From assembly GCA_965248395.1 (NCBI GenBank), contig OZ252103.1:1922001-1986000 (forward strand): 64,000 nucleotides of DNA, read 5' to 3'. A model generated the notes under the pieces. That model saw only the letters and a list, made by a program, of their open reading frames with translations. It was not told where the DNA came from and made no database searches. Position 1 is the stretch's first letter, and every line of letters begins with the position of its first letter. The stretch comes from JAAXHH01 sp965248395. GTDB lineage: Bacteria > JAAXHH01. A program made the translations under genes and the position numbers. Shown here in pieces: positions 42,852 to 53,663 of the stretch.

Positions 42852-43856
42852 GTGCGGTACCGTACAGCCGATTTGGGGGCATTCATAGACTTCAGGACCA
42901 TCAGCGCGCCGGTGCAGGGACATCTCGACCAGTTTGAACGCAAGATCAGGGAGATATCCCGATCCGACGTGGAAGTCATCAACCAGATCTGGTCCCACCT
43001 GGTTCGTACCAAGGGCAAGCGACTGAGACCCGCACTGGTTTTCCTTTCTGCGACGGCTTACGGCTCGCCGTGCAGGGAGACCATGCTGGCGGCTTTCATT
43101 ATCGAGCTCTGCCACACCGCGACGCTGATACATGATGACGTGGTGGATCGGGCGACAACCCGCCGTGGACTGCCCACACTGAATTCGATCTGGGACAACC
43201 ACGTCACGGTACTCATGGGCGACAACGTGATCGCAAAGGTGTTATCGCTGATCGCGAAACTGGACTGCTCGAGGATCACATCGAAAATCGCGGAATGCGT
43301 CGAGCGGCTTACTGAGGGCGAGTTGCACCAGGCCATACGCCGTTTCAACCTGAAGACCCCCGAGGCGGAGTACTATCGCATCATAAGCAACAAGACGTCA
43401 TCGCTCATCGCGTGCGGCTGCGATTCCGGGGCCTACCTTTCGAGCCGTTCGGTCGATACGGCCTGCCGGTTCGGTGAATTCGGTGAAAAACTCGGCATGG
43501 CCTTTCAGATAACCGACGATATCCTGAATTTCACGGGAGATGAAGACGTCATCGGCAAACCCAGGGGAAACGATTTCCGGGAAGGGACGGTTACCCTTCC
43601 GCTTATCCATGCCCTCAGGAATGCCTCGACCGCCGGGAAAAATCGCGTGGAGGAATTATTGAAAGAGGAGTGGAGCGACAGGGTTTGCGATGAAATCGTA
43701 GATTTCGTACATGCCCACGACGGAATACGTTACGCGAGGAGCAGGGCGCTGGAATACGCTGAAGTGGCCAAGTCGATCCTGGTCGGCGAGCCGGAGACCC
43801 CGGCGAAACACGCGCTGTTGAACATGGTAGATTACGCCATTGAACGGGATCGATGA
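42852..43856 (+). CDS. Polyprenyl diphosphate synthase (trans-isoprenyl type)
   Basis: The 334-residue all-alpha enzyme elongates allylic diphosphates with isopentenyl diphosphate for quinone tails or carrier lipids. The first Asp-rich motif is D95-D96-x2-D99 (LIHDDVVDRATTRRG), and the second is QITDDILNFTGDEDVIGKPRGND near residue 222. The substrate loop KGKRLRPAL is near 55. The residue pattern before the first motif (CHTATLIHDD) fits long-chain, octaprenyl/nonaprenyl-type synthases, but chain length is not certain. The start may be GTG 42852 or TTG 42873; neither has a strong ribosome site. It lies between complex I and the glycan cluster and could supply the quinone tail. Confidence 0.9.
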   Translation: MRYRTADLGAFIDFRTISAPVQGHLDQFERKIREISRSDVEVINQIWSHLVRTKGKRLRPALVFLSATAYGSPCRETMLAAFIIELCHTATLIHDDVVDRATTRRGLPTLNSIWDNHVTVLMGDNVIAKVLSLIAKLDCSRITSKIAECVERLTEGELHQAIRRFNLKTPEAEYYRIISNKTSSLIACGCDSGAYLSSRSVDTACRFGEFGEKLGMAFQITDDILNFTGDEDVIGKPRGNDFREGTVTLPLIHALRNASTAGKNRVEELLKEEWSDRVCDEIVDFVHAHDGIRYARSRALEYAEVAKSILVGEPETPAKHALLNMVDYAIERDR

Positions 43857-43863
43857 TGCATGT

Positions 43864-44739
43864 ATGGACTCTATATCCGTAATAATCATTACATATAACG
43901 AAGAGCCGCATATCGACACGTGTTTGCGGAGCGTTTCTTGGGTAGACGAAATCGTGGTGGTGGATTGCGGAAGCACCGATCGGACTGTGGAGATCTGCAA
44001 TCGTCACGACAAGGTTCGGGTGTTTCATGAAGAACGGCGCGGCAGCGGGGAACAGAAGCAGCAGGCGCTGGACCGGGCGGGTTCCACATGGGTGTTGAAC
44101 CTGGACGCGGACGAACGGCTCAGCGAATCCCTGAAGTCGGACATCCAGACCCTGCTCGAGCATCCGGCGCCGTACGACGGTTACCATTTCCCCAGGGAGA
44201 ACTACTTCCTTTCCCGTCATATCAGGCACGCCGCGGGATGGGGGGACGACCGGCCGTTGCGGCTATTTCGCCGGACGAAAACGAGCGTCACCAGGACCCA
44301 GGTGCACGAAACATTCGTCGTGGACGGTCCGACCGGCAGTCTCCCATCACCGTTGATACACGATGCCTATTCCAGCCTGTACCAGTATATCGAGAAACTG
44401 AACGAGTATACGTCGATCGAGGTGAGAAACAGGTTGAAAGCGCAACCGGACCGCAAAATAACCTGGGTCCATATCGCCCTCGCTCCCCTGGGCACATTCT
44501 GGAAGATGTACGTGCTTAAAAGGGGTTATCTGGATGGGATGCAAGGACTTCTGCTATGTCTGCTTTCTTCGGTTTCCGTCATGTCCGGATACGCGAAGAC
44601 CTGGGAATACCGGATGTACCGGAAGGGAGGCGGCGATAGGTTTCCGCCCATACGAACCGAAGAAGTAAGGACCCGGCAGCCGGGATACAACCGGCTCATC
44701 AGGGGTGGCGATGAGGAATTCAACTGGAAGGATGGCTGA
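43864..44739 (+). CDS. Glycosyltransferase family 2, WaaE/KdtX-like
   Basis: The protein is 291 residues from ATG 43864. The GT-A fold start ISVIIITYNEEPHIDTCLRSV is followed by VVDCGSTDRT and the nucleotide-sugar/metal motif WVLNLDADERL near residue 80. The C-terminal helix FWKMYVLKRGYLDGMQGLLLC is typical of LPS inner-core beta-1,4-glucosyltransferases of the WaaE type, which work on the inner membrane face. It resembles the enzymes at 52853 and 53664 in layout, suggesting paralogues. It follows the synthase by 7 bp. Confidence 0.87.
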   Translation: MDSISVIIITYNEEPHIDTCLRSVSWVDEIVVVDCGSTDRTVEICNRHDKVRVFHEERRGSGEQKQQALDRAGSTWVLNLDADERLSESLKSDIQTLLEHPAPYDGYHFPRENYFLSRHIRHAAGWGDDRPLRLFRRTKTSVTRTQVHETFVVDGPTGSLPSPLIHDAYSSLYQYIEKLNEYTSIEVRNRLKAQPDRKITWVHIALAPLGTFWKMYVLKRGYLDGMQGLLLCLLSSVSVMSGYAKTWEYRMYRKGGGDRFPPIRTEEVRTRQPGYNRLIRGGDEEFNWKDG

Positions 44740-44745
44740 GATCAA

Positions 44746-45732
44746 ATGGGTATGAAAGACACGCTGTACAGAACCGCGTCCCGGTACTCACCGCTCCAGC
44801 GGGTCCTGCGCGATACCGTCGTCGAGCGGAAGCTGCGGTTTCCGGAAGTGATCAGTATCGAGTCGTCTAGTTACTGTAACGCCGACTGCATCATGTGCCC
44901 GAGGGAACTGCTGAGCCGTAAGAAGGGCAACATGCCGATGGACCTGTACCACAAGATCATCGACGAGTGCGCGGAGCATGCCCGGTACATAAAACTCATA
45001 CAGCCCTTCATGTTCGGGGAGTCGTTCATCAACAAGCAACTCGTCGACATGATCAGGTATACGAAGAGCAGGCTGCCCCGTACACCTGTGAACGTGAGTA
45101 CCAACGGTTCCCTGATCAACCCCAAGAAGGCGCAGGAGTTGATCGACTGCGGGCTGGACAAGATCAACATCGATATAGACGGGGCGACGGCGGAGACCTT
45201 CGAAGGGGTACGCATAGGGCTCGTCTACGATCAGGTGGTGGAAAACGCGCGGTACCTGATGGAGCTGAAACGCGTCACCGGCAGCAAAACGCCCGAAATC
45301 ACGGTTACCATCATCAACATGGAAGAGACTCAGCACGAGATCGCGGCGTTCAAGGACATTTGGACGCCGATCGCAGACAACGTGGTCGTTCAGAGCTACA
45401 CCACCTGGACGGGGAGCGTGGAGGACAAGAACGTGGGCGACCAGGCCTCGGCCTCGGCCGCCGGCGGTTTCACCTTTCCCTGCAAGCATCCCTGGGAGGA
45501 ATTCGTCATCGCCAACGACGGCCGCGTATCCATCTGCTGCCTCGATTTCGACTTCAAGGTGGAGATCGGCGATGTTTCGAAGCAATCGATCAAGGAAGTC
45601 TGGAACGGTGCTCCCATCCAGGAGATCCGCCAGAAGATGATCGAGAACCGGTACGACGAACTCGAAATCTGCAGCCAGTGCAACAACTACATCTTTCAGA
45701 CGAATTGCACCTGGCACCAGGTGTGGAAATGA
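44746..45732 (+). CDS. Radical SAM/SPASM domain protein
   Basis: The 328-residue radical SAM protein has the cluster motif C44-x3-C48-x2-C51 (SSYCNADCIMCPRELL). A half-barrel follows (MFGESFINKQLVDMI, VSTNGSLINPKKAQEL), then a C-terminal SPASM-like region with CKHPWEEFVIANDGRVSICCLDF... and a final CSQCNNY pair. Such proteins in envelope gene clusters are mostly uncharacterised; peptide or sugar modification is possible. It lies 6 bp after a GT2 gene and before a GT4 gene, so a role in glycan or lipid modification is an inference from context. Confidence 0.82.
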   Translation: MGMKDTLYRTASRYSPLQRVLRDTVVERKLRFPEVISIESSSYCNADCIMCPRELLSRKKGNMPMDLYHKIIDECAEHARYIKLIQPFMFGESFINKQLVDMIRYTKSRLPRTPVNVSTNGSLINPKKAQELIDCGLDKINIDIDGATAETFEGVRIGLVYDQVVENARYLMELKRVTGSKTPEITVTIINMEETQHEIAAFKDIWTPIADNVVVQSYTTWTGSVEDKNVGDQASASAAGGFTFPCKHPWEEFVIANDGRVSICCLDFDFKVEIGDVSKQSIKEVWNGAPIQEIRQKMIENRYDELEICSQCNNYIFQTNCTWHQVWK

Positions 45733-45824
45733 CGCCGGCAATCCCATATCCTGTCTGATCGATCGGGCCGCCCGGATTCCCGTTATCGTCCCCATTTCGA
45801 TATTCCCTCTTTCAAGGAATACCC

Positions 45825-46988
45825 ATGGCCGGCCTGGCGCCTTCGCGCATTCTGCAGGTGTGTTCCTCCCTGGCCTGGGGCGGTACGGAGATGCACGTGC
45901 CGATCCTGACCGGAAAACTCCTGGATCGCGGCCATGACGTACGTCTCGTACTCCACCCGGACGGATCGATCGCCGAAGAAGCCAGGGAACAGGGCATCCC
46001 GGCTGAAACCATCGGCATTGGCGGTTATGTCAATCCAGTGTCGACCCTTGCGCTCCTCCGGTGCATACGGCGCATGCGGCCCCACATCATACATCTCCAC
46101 CTGTCCCGTGATCTCTGGCAAACCGTACCCGGCGCGCTGCTGGCGGGATTCGACGGACCGATAGTTCTCACCAAGCACGTCGGTTCGTACGTGACGAAAA
46201 AGGACCCGGTGCACCGGTGGCTGTATCGCCGCGTTTCCCGCATCATCACGGTGTCGGAAACGCTGAACAGGAATGTGCGCGAGACCTGCCCCATCCCGCC
46301 GGACCGCGTGGTCACCATACATCCGGCCCTGGATCTGAACCGGTTCGATCCGGTCCGCTACGACAGGGAGGACACCCGGAGATCGCTCAATATACCGGCC
46401 GGCGCCTTTCTGATTGGTACCGTGGGACGCGTTTCTCCTGGTAAGGGTTACGAGGAGTTCCTGCAGGCTGCCCGGATGCTGCGGGACCGGCATCCGCAAA
46501 GGCCTCTTCGGTTCGTCGTCGTGGGGTCGGCCAGCTATGGAGAGGAAGCATACCACGACGGTATCGTACAGCTGGCCCGGGAACTGGATCTCGGTGAAAC
46601 GGTGCTCTTTACGGGTTTCAGGCGCGATATTCCCGCCTTGCTGAACGCCATGGACGTTTTTATATTTCCCTCCAGAGCGGAGGGATTCGGCGCGACCGTC
46701 ATCGAGGCGATGGCCATGGGCGCGGCCTGTATATCGACCCGGTCCGATGGGACGCTGGACACCGTGGTGGAAGGTGAGACGGGCCTGGTCTTTCAAGGGG
46801 GCGACGCGGAAGGCCTCGCGCGATCGGTCGAATTGCTGTTGACGGACGATTCCCTGCGCGAGCGCATCGGAGAGAACGGTTATAGACAGGTCAGGGAACG
46901 CTTCAATCTCGATGCAATGACTGACCGGGTGGAAGCGCTCTACGCCACCTCAATGGGCCATCCCTTCTCATCTCCCAACCCTCCATGA
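45825..46988 (+). CDS. Glycosyltransferase family 4
   Basis: The 387-residue GT-B enzyme begins RILQVCSSLAWGGTEMHVPIL, the GT4 start with acceptor-binding Gly residues. The C-terminal donor domain contains IGTVGRVSPGKGYEEFLQAA, then VFIFPSRAEGFGATVIEAMAMG, the E-x7-E motif that contacts the nucleotide-sugar. GT4 enzymes are retaining and act in LPS, capsule or glycolipid synthesis. It has a 92-bp upstream gap and overlaps the ABC exporter by 4 bp (ATGA), tying the sugar transfer to export. Confidence 0.88.
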   Translation: MAGLAPSRILQVCSSLAWGGTEMHVPILTGKLLDRGHDVRLVLHPDGSIAEEAREQGIPAETIGIGGYVNPVSTLALLRCIRRMRPHIIHLHLSRDLWQTVPGALLAGFDGPIVLTKHVGSYVTKKDPVHRWLYRRVSRIITVSETLNRNVRETCPIPPDRVVTIHPALDLNRFDPVRYDREDTRRSLNIPAGAFLIGTVGRVSPGKGYEEFLQAARMLRDRHPQRPLRFVVVGSASYGEEAYHDGIVQLARELDLGETVLFTGFRRDIPALLNAMDVFIFPSRAEGFGATVIEAMAMGAACISTRSDGTLDTVVEGETGLVFQGGDAEGLARSVELLLTDDSLRERIGENGYRQVRERFNLDAMTDRVEALYATSMGHPFSSPNPP

Positions 46989-48883
46989 ATGTATACCTCC
47001 GAATCCTATCTTATGTGAAGCCCTACTGGTACTTCATGGCCGGCGCCATTTGTTGTATGGCCTGCTTCGCAATGACGAGCAGCGCCACGGTCTGGGTGGC
47101 GCTCCCGTTTCTGCAGACGCTGTTCGGCCAGGAGACCGTGCAGACGGGGCCGGGCGGACCGGGCGGACCGGGCGGACAACTCGACGTGGCACGGGATTCG
47201 GCGAACCGGCTGGAACAGCGTACCGGTATGTCGGGCCTTCGCGAGACGTTGAAAGAACGCACCAACGCCCTGATCAGCCGTCCGACCAAGCAGGCTACAC
47301 TCGAACGCCTCTGCCTGATCATCCTGTTCATCCTCCTGCTCAAGAACATCAGCAGTTACCTGCAGGCCTACTTGATGGCCTACGCCGAAAACGGCGTCAT
47401 CAAAGACCTCAGGAACTACCTTTACATCCATTTGCACCGTCTGTCCCTGTCCTATTTCCACCGGGAACGCACGGGGGAACTCATATCCCGCGTATCCTAC
47501 GATGTCATGAAGATCAACGGGACGATCTCCGCCGCATTCGGCACACTGATCAAGGAACCCATGCTGGTGGTGGTCTATCTCGCTATCCTCTTGATCCTGA
47601 GCTGGCAGTTGACGCTGATCTCCCTGGTGTTGTTACCCTTCAGCGTCCTGGTCATAACGACGGTGGGCCGGCGGCTTCGCCGAAGCAGCACGGCTTCGCA
47701 GGAAGCCATGGCCGATTTGACCTCGACGCTCCAGGAGACCGTGGCCGGCGTGCGGGTTGTAAAGGCCTTCAACATGGAGTCCTTTGAAATCGGAAAATTC
47801 AAGCGACAGACGCAACACTACTTCCACACGCTGCTCCGCCTGACCCACATGCACAACCTGGCGAGCCCAATTACGGAAATCCTGGGAAGCGTCGTCGGCC
47901 TGGCGATTCTCTGGTACGGGGGCCGACAGGTCCTGGAAGGCGACCTGCTGGCTCCCGAGGACTTCCTGACTTTTTTTCTCGCCCTGTTTTCCATGATGAA
48001 ACCGGTCAAGGAACTCGGCCAGGTGCACAACCGGATCCAGGAAGGGATCGCGGCCGCCGACCGCGTGTTTTCGATCCTGGACACGGCACCCGAGATTTCG
48101 GACGCGGCGGATGCGGAAACGCTGCCCGATCTGCGTCGGGAAATCAGGTTCAATCGGGTTTCCTTCCGGTACGATCCATTCTACGAGCCGGCATTGAAAG
48201 ACATCGACCTGGTGGTCCGTTCGGGAGAAACCGTGGCCTTCGTAGGGCCCAGCGGAGGGGGCAAGTCAACCCTGGTGGACCTCGTCGCGCGGTTCTATGA
48301 TCCGACCGGCGGATGTATCGAAATCGACGGGAAAGATCTCCGTTCGGTCACCGTGGCGTCCCTGAGGGTAAAGATGGGCATCGTGACACAGGACGTGATC
48401 CTGTTCAACGATACGGTCCGCAACAACATCGCCTACGGCGTGGAGAACATGCCCATGGACCGTATTCGAGCCGCCGCGGCCGCCGCCAACGCGGATGACT
48501 TTATCGGTCACTTGCCCGAGAGGTATGACACGTTTCTCGGGGAGCGGGGCGTGCGTCTTTCAGGAGGGCAAAGGCAGCGGATCGCCATTGCGCGGGCCAT
48601 CTTGAAGGACCCCCAGATCCTCATATTCGACGAGGCCACGTCCAGCCTGGACACCGAGTCCGAATTGCTGGTCCAGGAAGCCATCGACCGGTTGATGAAG
48701 GGGAGGACGGCACTGGTCATCGCCCATCGCCTGTCGACGGTGCAAAAGGCGGACAGGGTGATTGTCGTCGACCGTGGACGCATCGTGCAGACAGGCGTCC
48801 ACGGATCGCTGATCCAGGTAGACGGCCTGTACCGGAAGCTGTACAACCTGCAGTTCCGGGACCAGGAAGTGGTCGTGGAATAA
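46985..48883 (+). CDS. ABC transporter with fused permease and ATPase, MsbA-like
   Basis: The 632-residue half-transporter has an N-terminal six-helix domain and a C-terminal nucleotide-binding domain. Walker A is GPSGGGKST near residue 421, the signature LSGGQRQRIAIARAI is near 522, Walker B is ILIFDEATSSLD, and the switch His is in VIAHRLSTV. MsbA-type homodimers flip lipid A-core or other lipids across the inner membrane. Its extracytoplasmic loop after the first helix carries a (Gly-Gly-Pro)3-like insert encoded by a 9-bp tandem repeat (47152-47177). The glycosyltransferase context supports lipid-linked glycan export. Specific substrate unproven. Confidence 0.9.
   Translation: MNVYLRILSYVKPYWYFMAGAICCMACFAMTSSATVWVALPFLQTLFGQETVQTGPGGPGGPGGQLDVARDSANRLEQRTGMSGLRETLKERTNALISRPTKQATLERLCLIILFILLLKNISSYLQAYLMAYAENGVIKDLRNYLYIHLHRLSLSYFHRERTGELISRVSYDVMKINGTISAAFGTLIKEPMLVVVYLAILLILSWQLTLISLVLLPFSVLVITTVGRRLRRSSTASQEAMADLTSTLQETVAGVRVVKAFNMESFEIGKFKRQTQHYFHTLLRLTHMHNLASPITEILGSVVGLAILWYGGRQVLEGDLLAPEDFLTFFLALFSMMKPVKELGQVHNRIQEGIAAADRVFSILDTAPEISDAADAETLPDLRREIRFNRVSFRYDPFYEPALKDIDLVVRSGETVAFVGPSGGGKSTLVDLVARFYDPTGGCIEIDGKDLRSVTVASLRVKMGIVTQDVILFNDTVRNNIAYGVENMPMDRIRAAAAAANADDFIGHLPERYDTFLGERGVRLSGGQRQRIAIARAILKDPQILIFDEATSSLDTESELLVQEAIDRLMKGRTALVIAHRLSTVQKADRVIVVDRGRIVQTGVHGSLIQVDGLYRKLYNLQFRDQEVVVE
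47152..47177 (+). repeat. Tandem 9-bp repeat encoding Gly-Gly-Pro
   Basis: Almost three copies of GGGCGGACC run from 47152, in frame inside the MsbA-like gene, giving PGGPGGPGGQ in the first extracytoplasmic loop. Copy number could vary between strains without a frameshift. Confidence 0.75.
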
Positions 48884-48893
48884 CGGATGGCGG

Positions 48894-50027
48894 ATGATGT
48901 GGTACCGTATCGAGAAGCAGGTCAAGACCCGCGCGCTGAAATGGCTGGCCAGGCATCCACAGCGGCCGGGGCCGGGGCTGCGAAGTGTAGAGCCGGACCG
49001 AATAAAACGGATCCTGATCATCCGGCAGCATGACCAGTTCGGCGACTTCCTGCTGACCACGCCCGCGATTCGTGCTTTGCGGGTTCGCTTTCCGGACGCA
49101 CACCTGGCCCTGGTGGTTCGCGCCTACCTGTACCCGGTAGCTCAGGGTAATCCGGACGTGGACGAAGTCCTGGTGTTCCACGAGTCCGCCTTCGGGTGGA
49201 AACCCCGGGATATCCGGTCCTTTGTCGGTCTCATGCGAAGGCCCACCGACCTGGCCATCGTGTTCAATACGGTTTCCCATTCCCTCTCCAGCGACCTGAT
49301 CGCCTGGCTCTCGGGCGCCCCCGTGGTCATGGGACCCGCTTCGCCCACTTTCGACCACCTCGATCACAATCCATTTTACACGGTAAACGTACCCGTGGAT
49401 CCCGAACCCAGGCATCAGATCCAGCGCAACCTGGACCTGGTACGGTACGTCGGTGCGGATACGGACGATTTTTCCTATGGCTATGCCATGTCCGCGGAAG
49501 AACGTACCGGAGGGCGCGAGGTGATCGAAAGCCTGTCCGGAGGCCCCGAAGGTCCCGTAGTCGCCGTGCACTTCGGAACCGGGGACGCAAGGAAGAGATA
49601 TCCGGTCGAGCATCTGGCCCGCGTGTGCGAAGAACTGGCTGCCCGTCATTCCGCGAGGATCCTGGTCATACTCGCGCCGGGCGAAGACGAACTGTTGCGG
49701 GCTCTGCGCGAGGAGACATCGACCCCTTTGCGCTGCGCGCCGCCCATGACGCTGCGCATGGTCGCCGGAGTGATTCATGCCGCGGACCTGCTCGTATGCA
49801 ACGATACCGGAGTGCTCCATCTTGCCGCCGCCGTGGGGACGCCCACCCTTTCCTTTCATGCCACCAGCGATCCGGCCTGGTGGAAACCGCCCGGTGCCAG
49901 GCACCGCGCTTTTTACGCGGTCAATCAACGGATCGAACAGATTTCACCGGACCGGGTCTGCCGCGAGATCACCGCCATGCTCGATGGTTCCCGCAGCGGG
50001 GAACCAGGCGGTATTATCCGGGTCTGA
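48894..50027 (+). CDS. Glycosyltransferase family 9 (heptosyltransferase-like)
   Basis: The 377-residue GT-B enzyme begins its fold at RILIIRQHDQFGDFLLTTPAIRAL, the GT9 acceptor loop. The donor side has VAVHFGTGDARKRYPVEHLAR, and NDTGVLHLAAAVGTPTLSFH is the GT9 hallmark. GT9 enzymes add heptose or related sugars to the lipid A-Kdo core. About 35 basic N-terminal residues precede the fold. It lies 10 bp after the exporter. Another promoter follows it, so it probably ends this transcription unit. Confidence 0.88.
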   Translation: MMWYRIEKQVKTRALKWLARHPQRPGPGLRSVEPDRIKRILIIRQHDQFGDFLLTTPAIRALRVRFPDAHLALVVRAYLYPVAQGNPDVDEVLVFHESAFGWKPRDIRSFVGLMRRPTDLAIVFNTVSHSLSSDLIAWLSGAPVVMGPASPTFDHLDHNPFYTVNVPVDPEPRHQIQRNLDLVRYVGADTDDFSYGYAMSAEERTGGREVIESLSGGPEGPVVAVHFGTGDARKRYPVEHLARVCEELAARHSARILVILAPGEDELLRALREETSTPLRCAPPMTLRMVAGVIHAADLLVCNDTGVLHLAAAVGTPTLSFHATSDPAWWKPPGARHRAFYAVNQRIEQISPDRVCREITAMLDGSRSGEPGGIIRV

Positions 50028-50054
50028 GCCTGGATCGAGCCCGGTCTAATTCAC

Positions 50055-50083
50055 TTGACACGCTCCCTGGCCGCCCGTACAAT
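50055..50083 (+). promoter_or_regulatory. Strong candidate sigma70 promoter
   Basis: TTGACA (50055-50060), 17 bp and TACAAT (50078-50083) form a near-consensus promoter 45 bp upstream of the methyltransferase gene. It could drive the methyltransferase, symporter and following glycosyltransferases. Confidence 0.65.
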
Positions 50084-50130
50084 GTTGCCCGCTCCGGCGA
50101 ACGCCGAACCAGGCATGGAAACGGGTGAAC

Positions 50131-50631
50131 ATGGCGACCAAACTTGATCTGGGCTGCGGACCTTTCGGCAAACTGGAGGGTGCCATAGGCTTGGATATCA
50201 ACGATACGGCGCACGTGGACGTGGTGCACGATCTGGACGACTACCCCTATCCCTTCGACGACCACCAGTTCGATCATATCGAGATGTCTCACATCCTGGA
50301 ACATATCCGCCAGCCGGCCAGGGCCATGGACGAAGTATACCGCATCGCGCGGCCGGGGGCGTCGATTCGCATCGTCACCCCACATTACTCTTCGCAGTTG
50401 TCCTACGGCGATCTGACCCACTATCACCATTTCGGATACGTGACGTTCACCCAGATGTGTCGCGACGGGCGGTTCCGGATGGACCGCTGCAAGCTGATTT
50501 TCAGCGACTTCTACAGGGTGCTGGGCATCAGCCTGCTCGCCAACTGGTTCCCCCGTCGATGGGAGAAGTACGCGGCGTTCATATTTCCTGGACTGTACGT
50601 CGAGGCAGCATTGACCGTAGTCAAGGAATGA
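50131..50631 (+). CDS. Class I SAM-dependent methyltransferase, type 11
   Basis: The protein is 166 residues from ATG 50131; an in-frame GTG two codons earlier is also possible. The SAM-binding motif I is LDLGCGPFGKLEGAIGLDI. Motif II is a YPFDDHQFDHIEMSHILEHI stretch, as in the type 11 family. The C-terminal half (HYHHFGYVTFTQMC, LLANWFPRRWEKY) is characteristic of methyltransferases in polysaccharide and LPS clusters. It probably methylates a sugar or lipid intermediate; the acceptor is unknown. Confidence 0.85.
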   Translation: MATKLDLGCGPFGKLEGAIGLDINDTAHVDVVHDLDDYPYPFDDHQFDHIEMSHILEHIRQPARAMDEVYRIARPGASIRIVTPHYSSQLSYGDLTHYHHFGYVTFTQMCRDGRFRMDRCKLIFSDFYRVLGISLLANWFPRRWEKYAAFIFPGLYVEAALTVVKE

Positions 50632-50641
50632 ACGGATCCGG

Positions 50642-50971
50642 ATGACCCGGAGGATTGACATGTCGCGATCATCGGAAGCCGCCGAAAATCGGGCCGCGAG
50701 GGCTTTGAGCCGGTACTGGCGGACCAACATACGGATCATGGCCGTGCTGCTCGGGGTGTGGGCGCTGGCCGGGCTCGGAGCCGGCATCCTGTTCGCGGAC
50801 GCGCTCAATGCGTACATCATATCCGGTACCGGCTTTCCCCTGGGTTTCTGGTTCGCACACCAGGGCAGCATCATCGTGTTCGTGCTGCTCATCCTGGTTT
50901 ACTGTCTCTACATGAACCGCCTCGACGCGAGGCACCGGCGGGAACTCGAAACCACGGAACAGGAAGGATAG
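50642..50971 (+). CDS. DUF4212 small subunit of a sodium:solute symporter
   Basis: The 109-residue protein (or 103 from ATG 50660) has two transmembrane helices, IRIMAVLLGVWALAGLGAGI and SIIVFVLLILVYCLYMNRL, joined by a loop with FADALNAYIISGTGFPLGFWFAHQG. That layout matches DUF4212 proteins, which are always paired with a large SSS-family symporter. The partner follows 9 bp downstream, confirming the pair. The role of the small subunit is not well defined. Confidence 0.88.
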   Translation: MTRRIDMSRSSEAAENRAARALSRYWRTNIRIMAVLLGVWALAGLGAGILFADALNAYIISGTGFPLGFWFAHQGSIIVFVLLILVYCLYMNRLDARHRRELETTEQEG

Positions 50972-50980
50972 ACAAGGCAG

Positions 50981-52834
<1,854 letters not shown>

Positions 52835-52852
52835 TCCACGGGAACCGGCGGC

Positions 52853-53638
52853 ATGTCCATTTCCATCATCATCATTGCCAGGAATGAAGCCCGGAGGATC
52901 GAGACCTGTCTTCGAAGCGCGCGGTTCGCCGATGAGATCGTGCTGGTCGATTCGGGAAGTACGGACGAGACCGTCGCCATCGCCCGGGAGTATGCGGACC
53001 AGGTCATCGAAACGGAATGGCGGGGGTATGGGGCGACCAAACAGTTGGCCCTCGATCACGCCAGGGGTGACTGGGTACTCTGGCTGGACGCGGACGAGAG
53101 CGTTCCGGAAGATCTGCGAGATGAAATACTCGCCGCTGTGAATACCCGGGAGTACGCCGGTTACTACATCGCACGTAAGACGCTGTTCCTGGGACACTGG
53201 ATCCGGCACTGCGGATGGTATCCCGATTACGTGCTGCGCCTTTTCCGGCGCGGGGCCGATCCCCGGTTTTCGGACCACGAGGTCCACGAATCGCTGCGTA
53301 TCGTGGGTACGACCGGATATCTGAAACATCCCATGGTCCACGATACAGATCCCACGCTGCATCACTACCTCGCCAAGTTCAACAGTTTTACCAGTCTCGG
53401 CGCACGCCAACTCTACCTGTCGGGTACTCGTTTCCGTTTGACAGATCTGGTGTTCCGCCCGATTTTTACCCTGGTCAAAATGTACGTGTTGAAGAGAGGT
53501 TTCCTGGATGGCCTGCCGGGCTTCATCCTGTGCGGCCTTTCCGCGTGTTACGTTTTTACCAAGTATGCCAAGTTATGGCACCTGCACCTCCGCAGCTCCG
53601 CCGACGTCGAATCCGGCTCGGCGGGTCATTCCTCCTGA
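52853..53638 (+). CDS. Glycosyltransferase family 2, WaaE/KdtX-like
   Basis: The 261-residue GT-A enzyme has ISIIIIARNEARRIETCLRSA, VDSGSTDETVAIA, and the metal/nucleotide motif WVLWLDADESV near residue 80. A C-terminal FTLVKMYVLKRGFLDGLPGFILC amphipathic helix follows. This is the WaaE-type layout for LPS inner-core glucosylation. It is similar in design to the genes at 43864 and 53664. It starts 18 bp after the symporter and is followed by another GT2 gene 25 bp later. Confidence 0.87.
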   Translation: MSISIIIIARNEARRIETCLRSARFADEIVLVDSGSTDETVAIAREYADQVIETEWRGYGATKQLALDHARGDWVLWLDADESVPEDLRDEILAAVNTREYAGYYIARKTLFLGHWIRHCGWYPDYVLRLFRRGADPRFSDHEVHESLRIVGTTGYLKHPMVHDTDPTLHHYLAKFNSFTSLGARQLYLSGTRFRLTDLVFRPIFTLVKMYVLKRGFLDGLPGFILCGLSACYVFTKYAKLWHLHLRSSADVESGSAGHSS

Positions 53639-53663
53639 AACCACCCAACCACCGGCAGATCCC

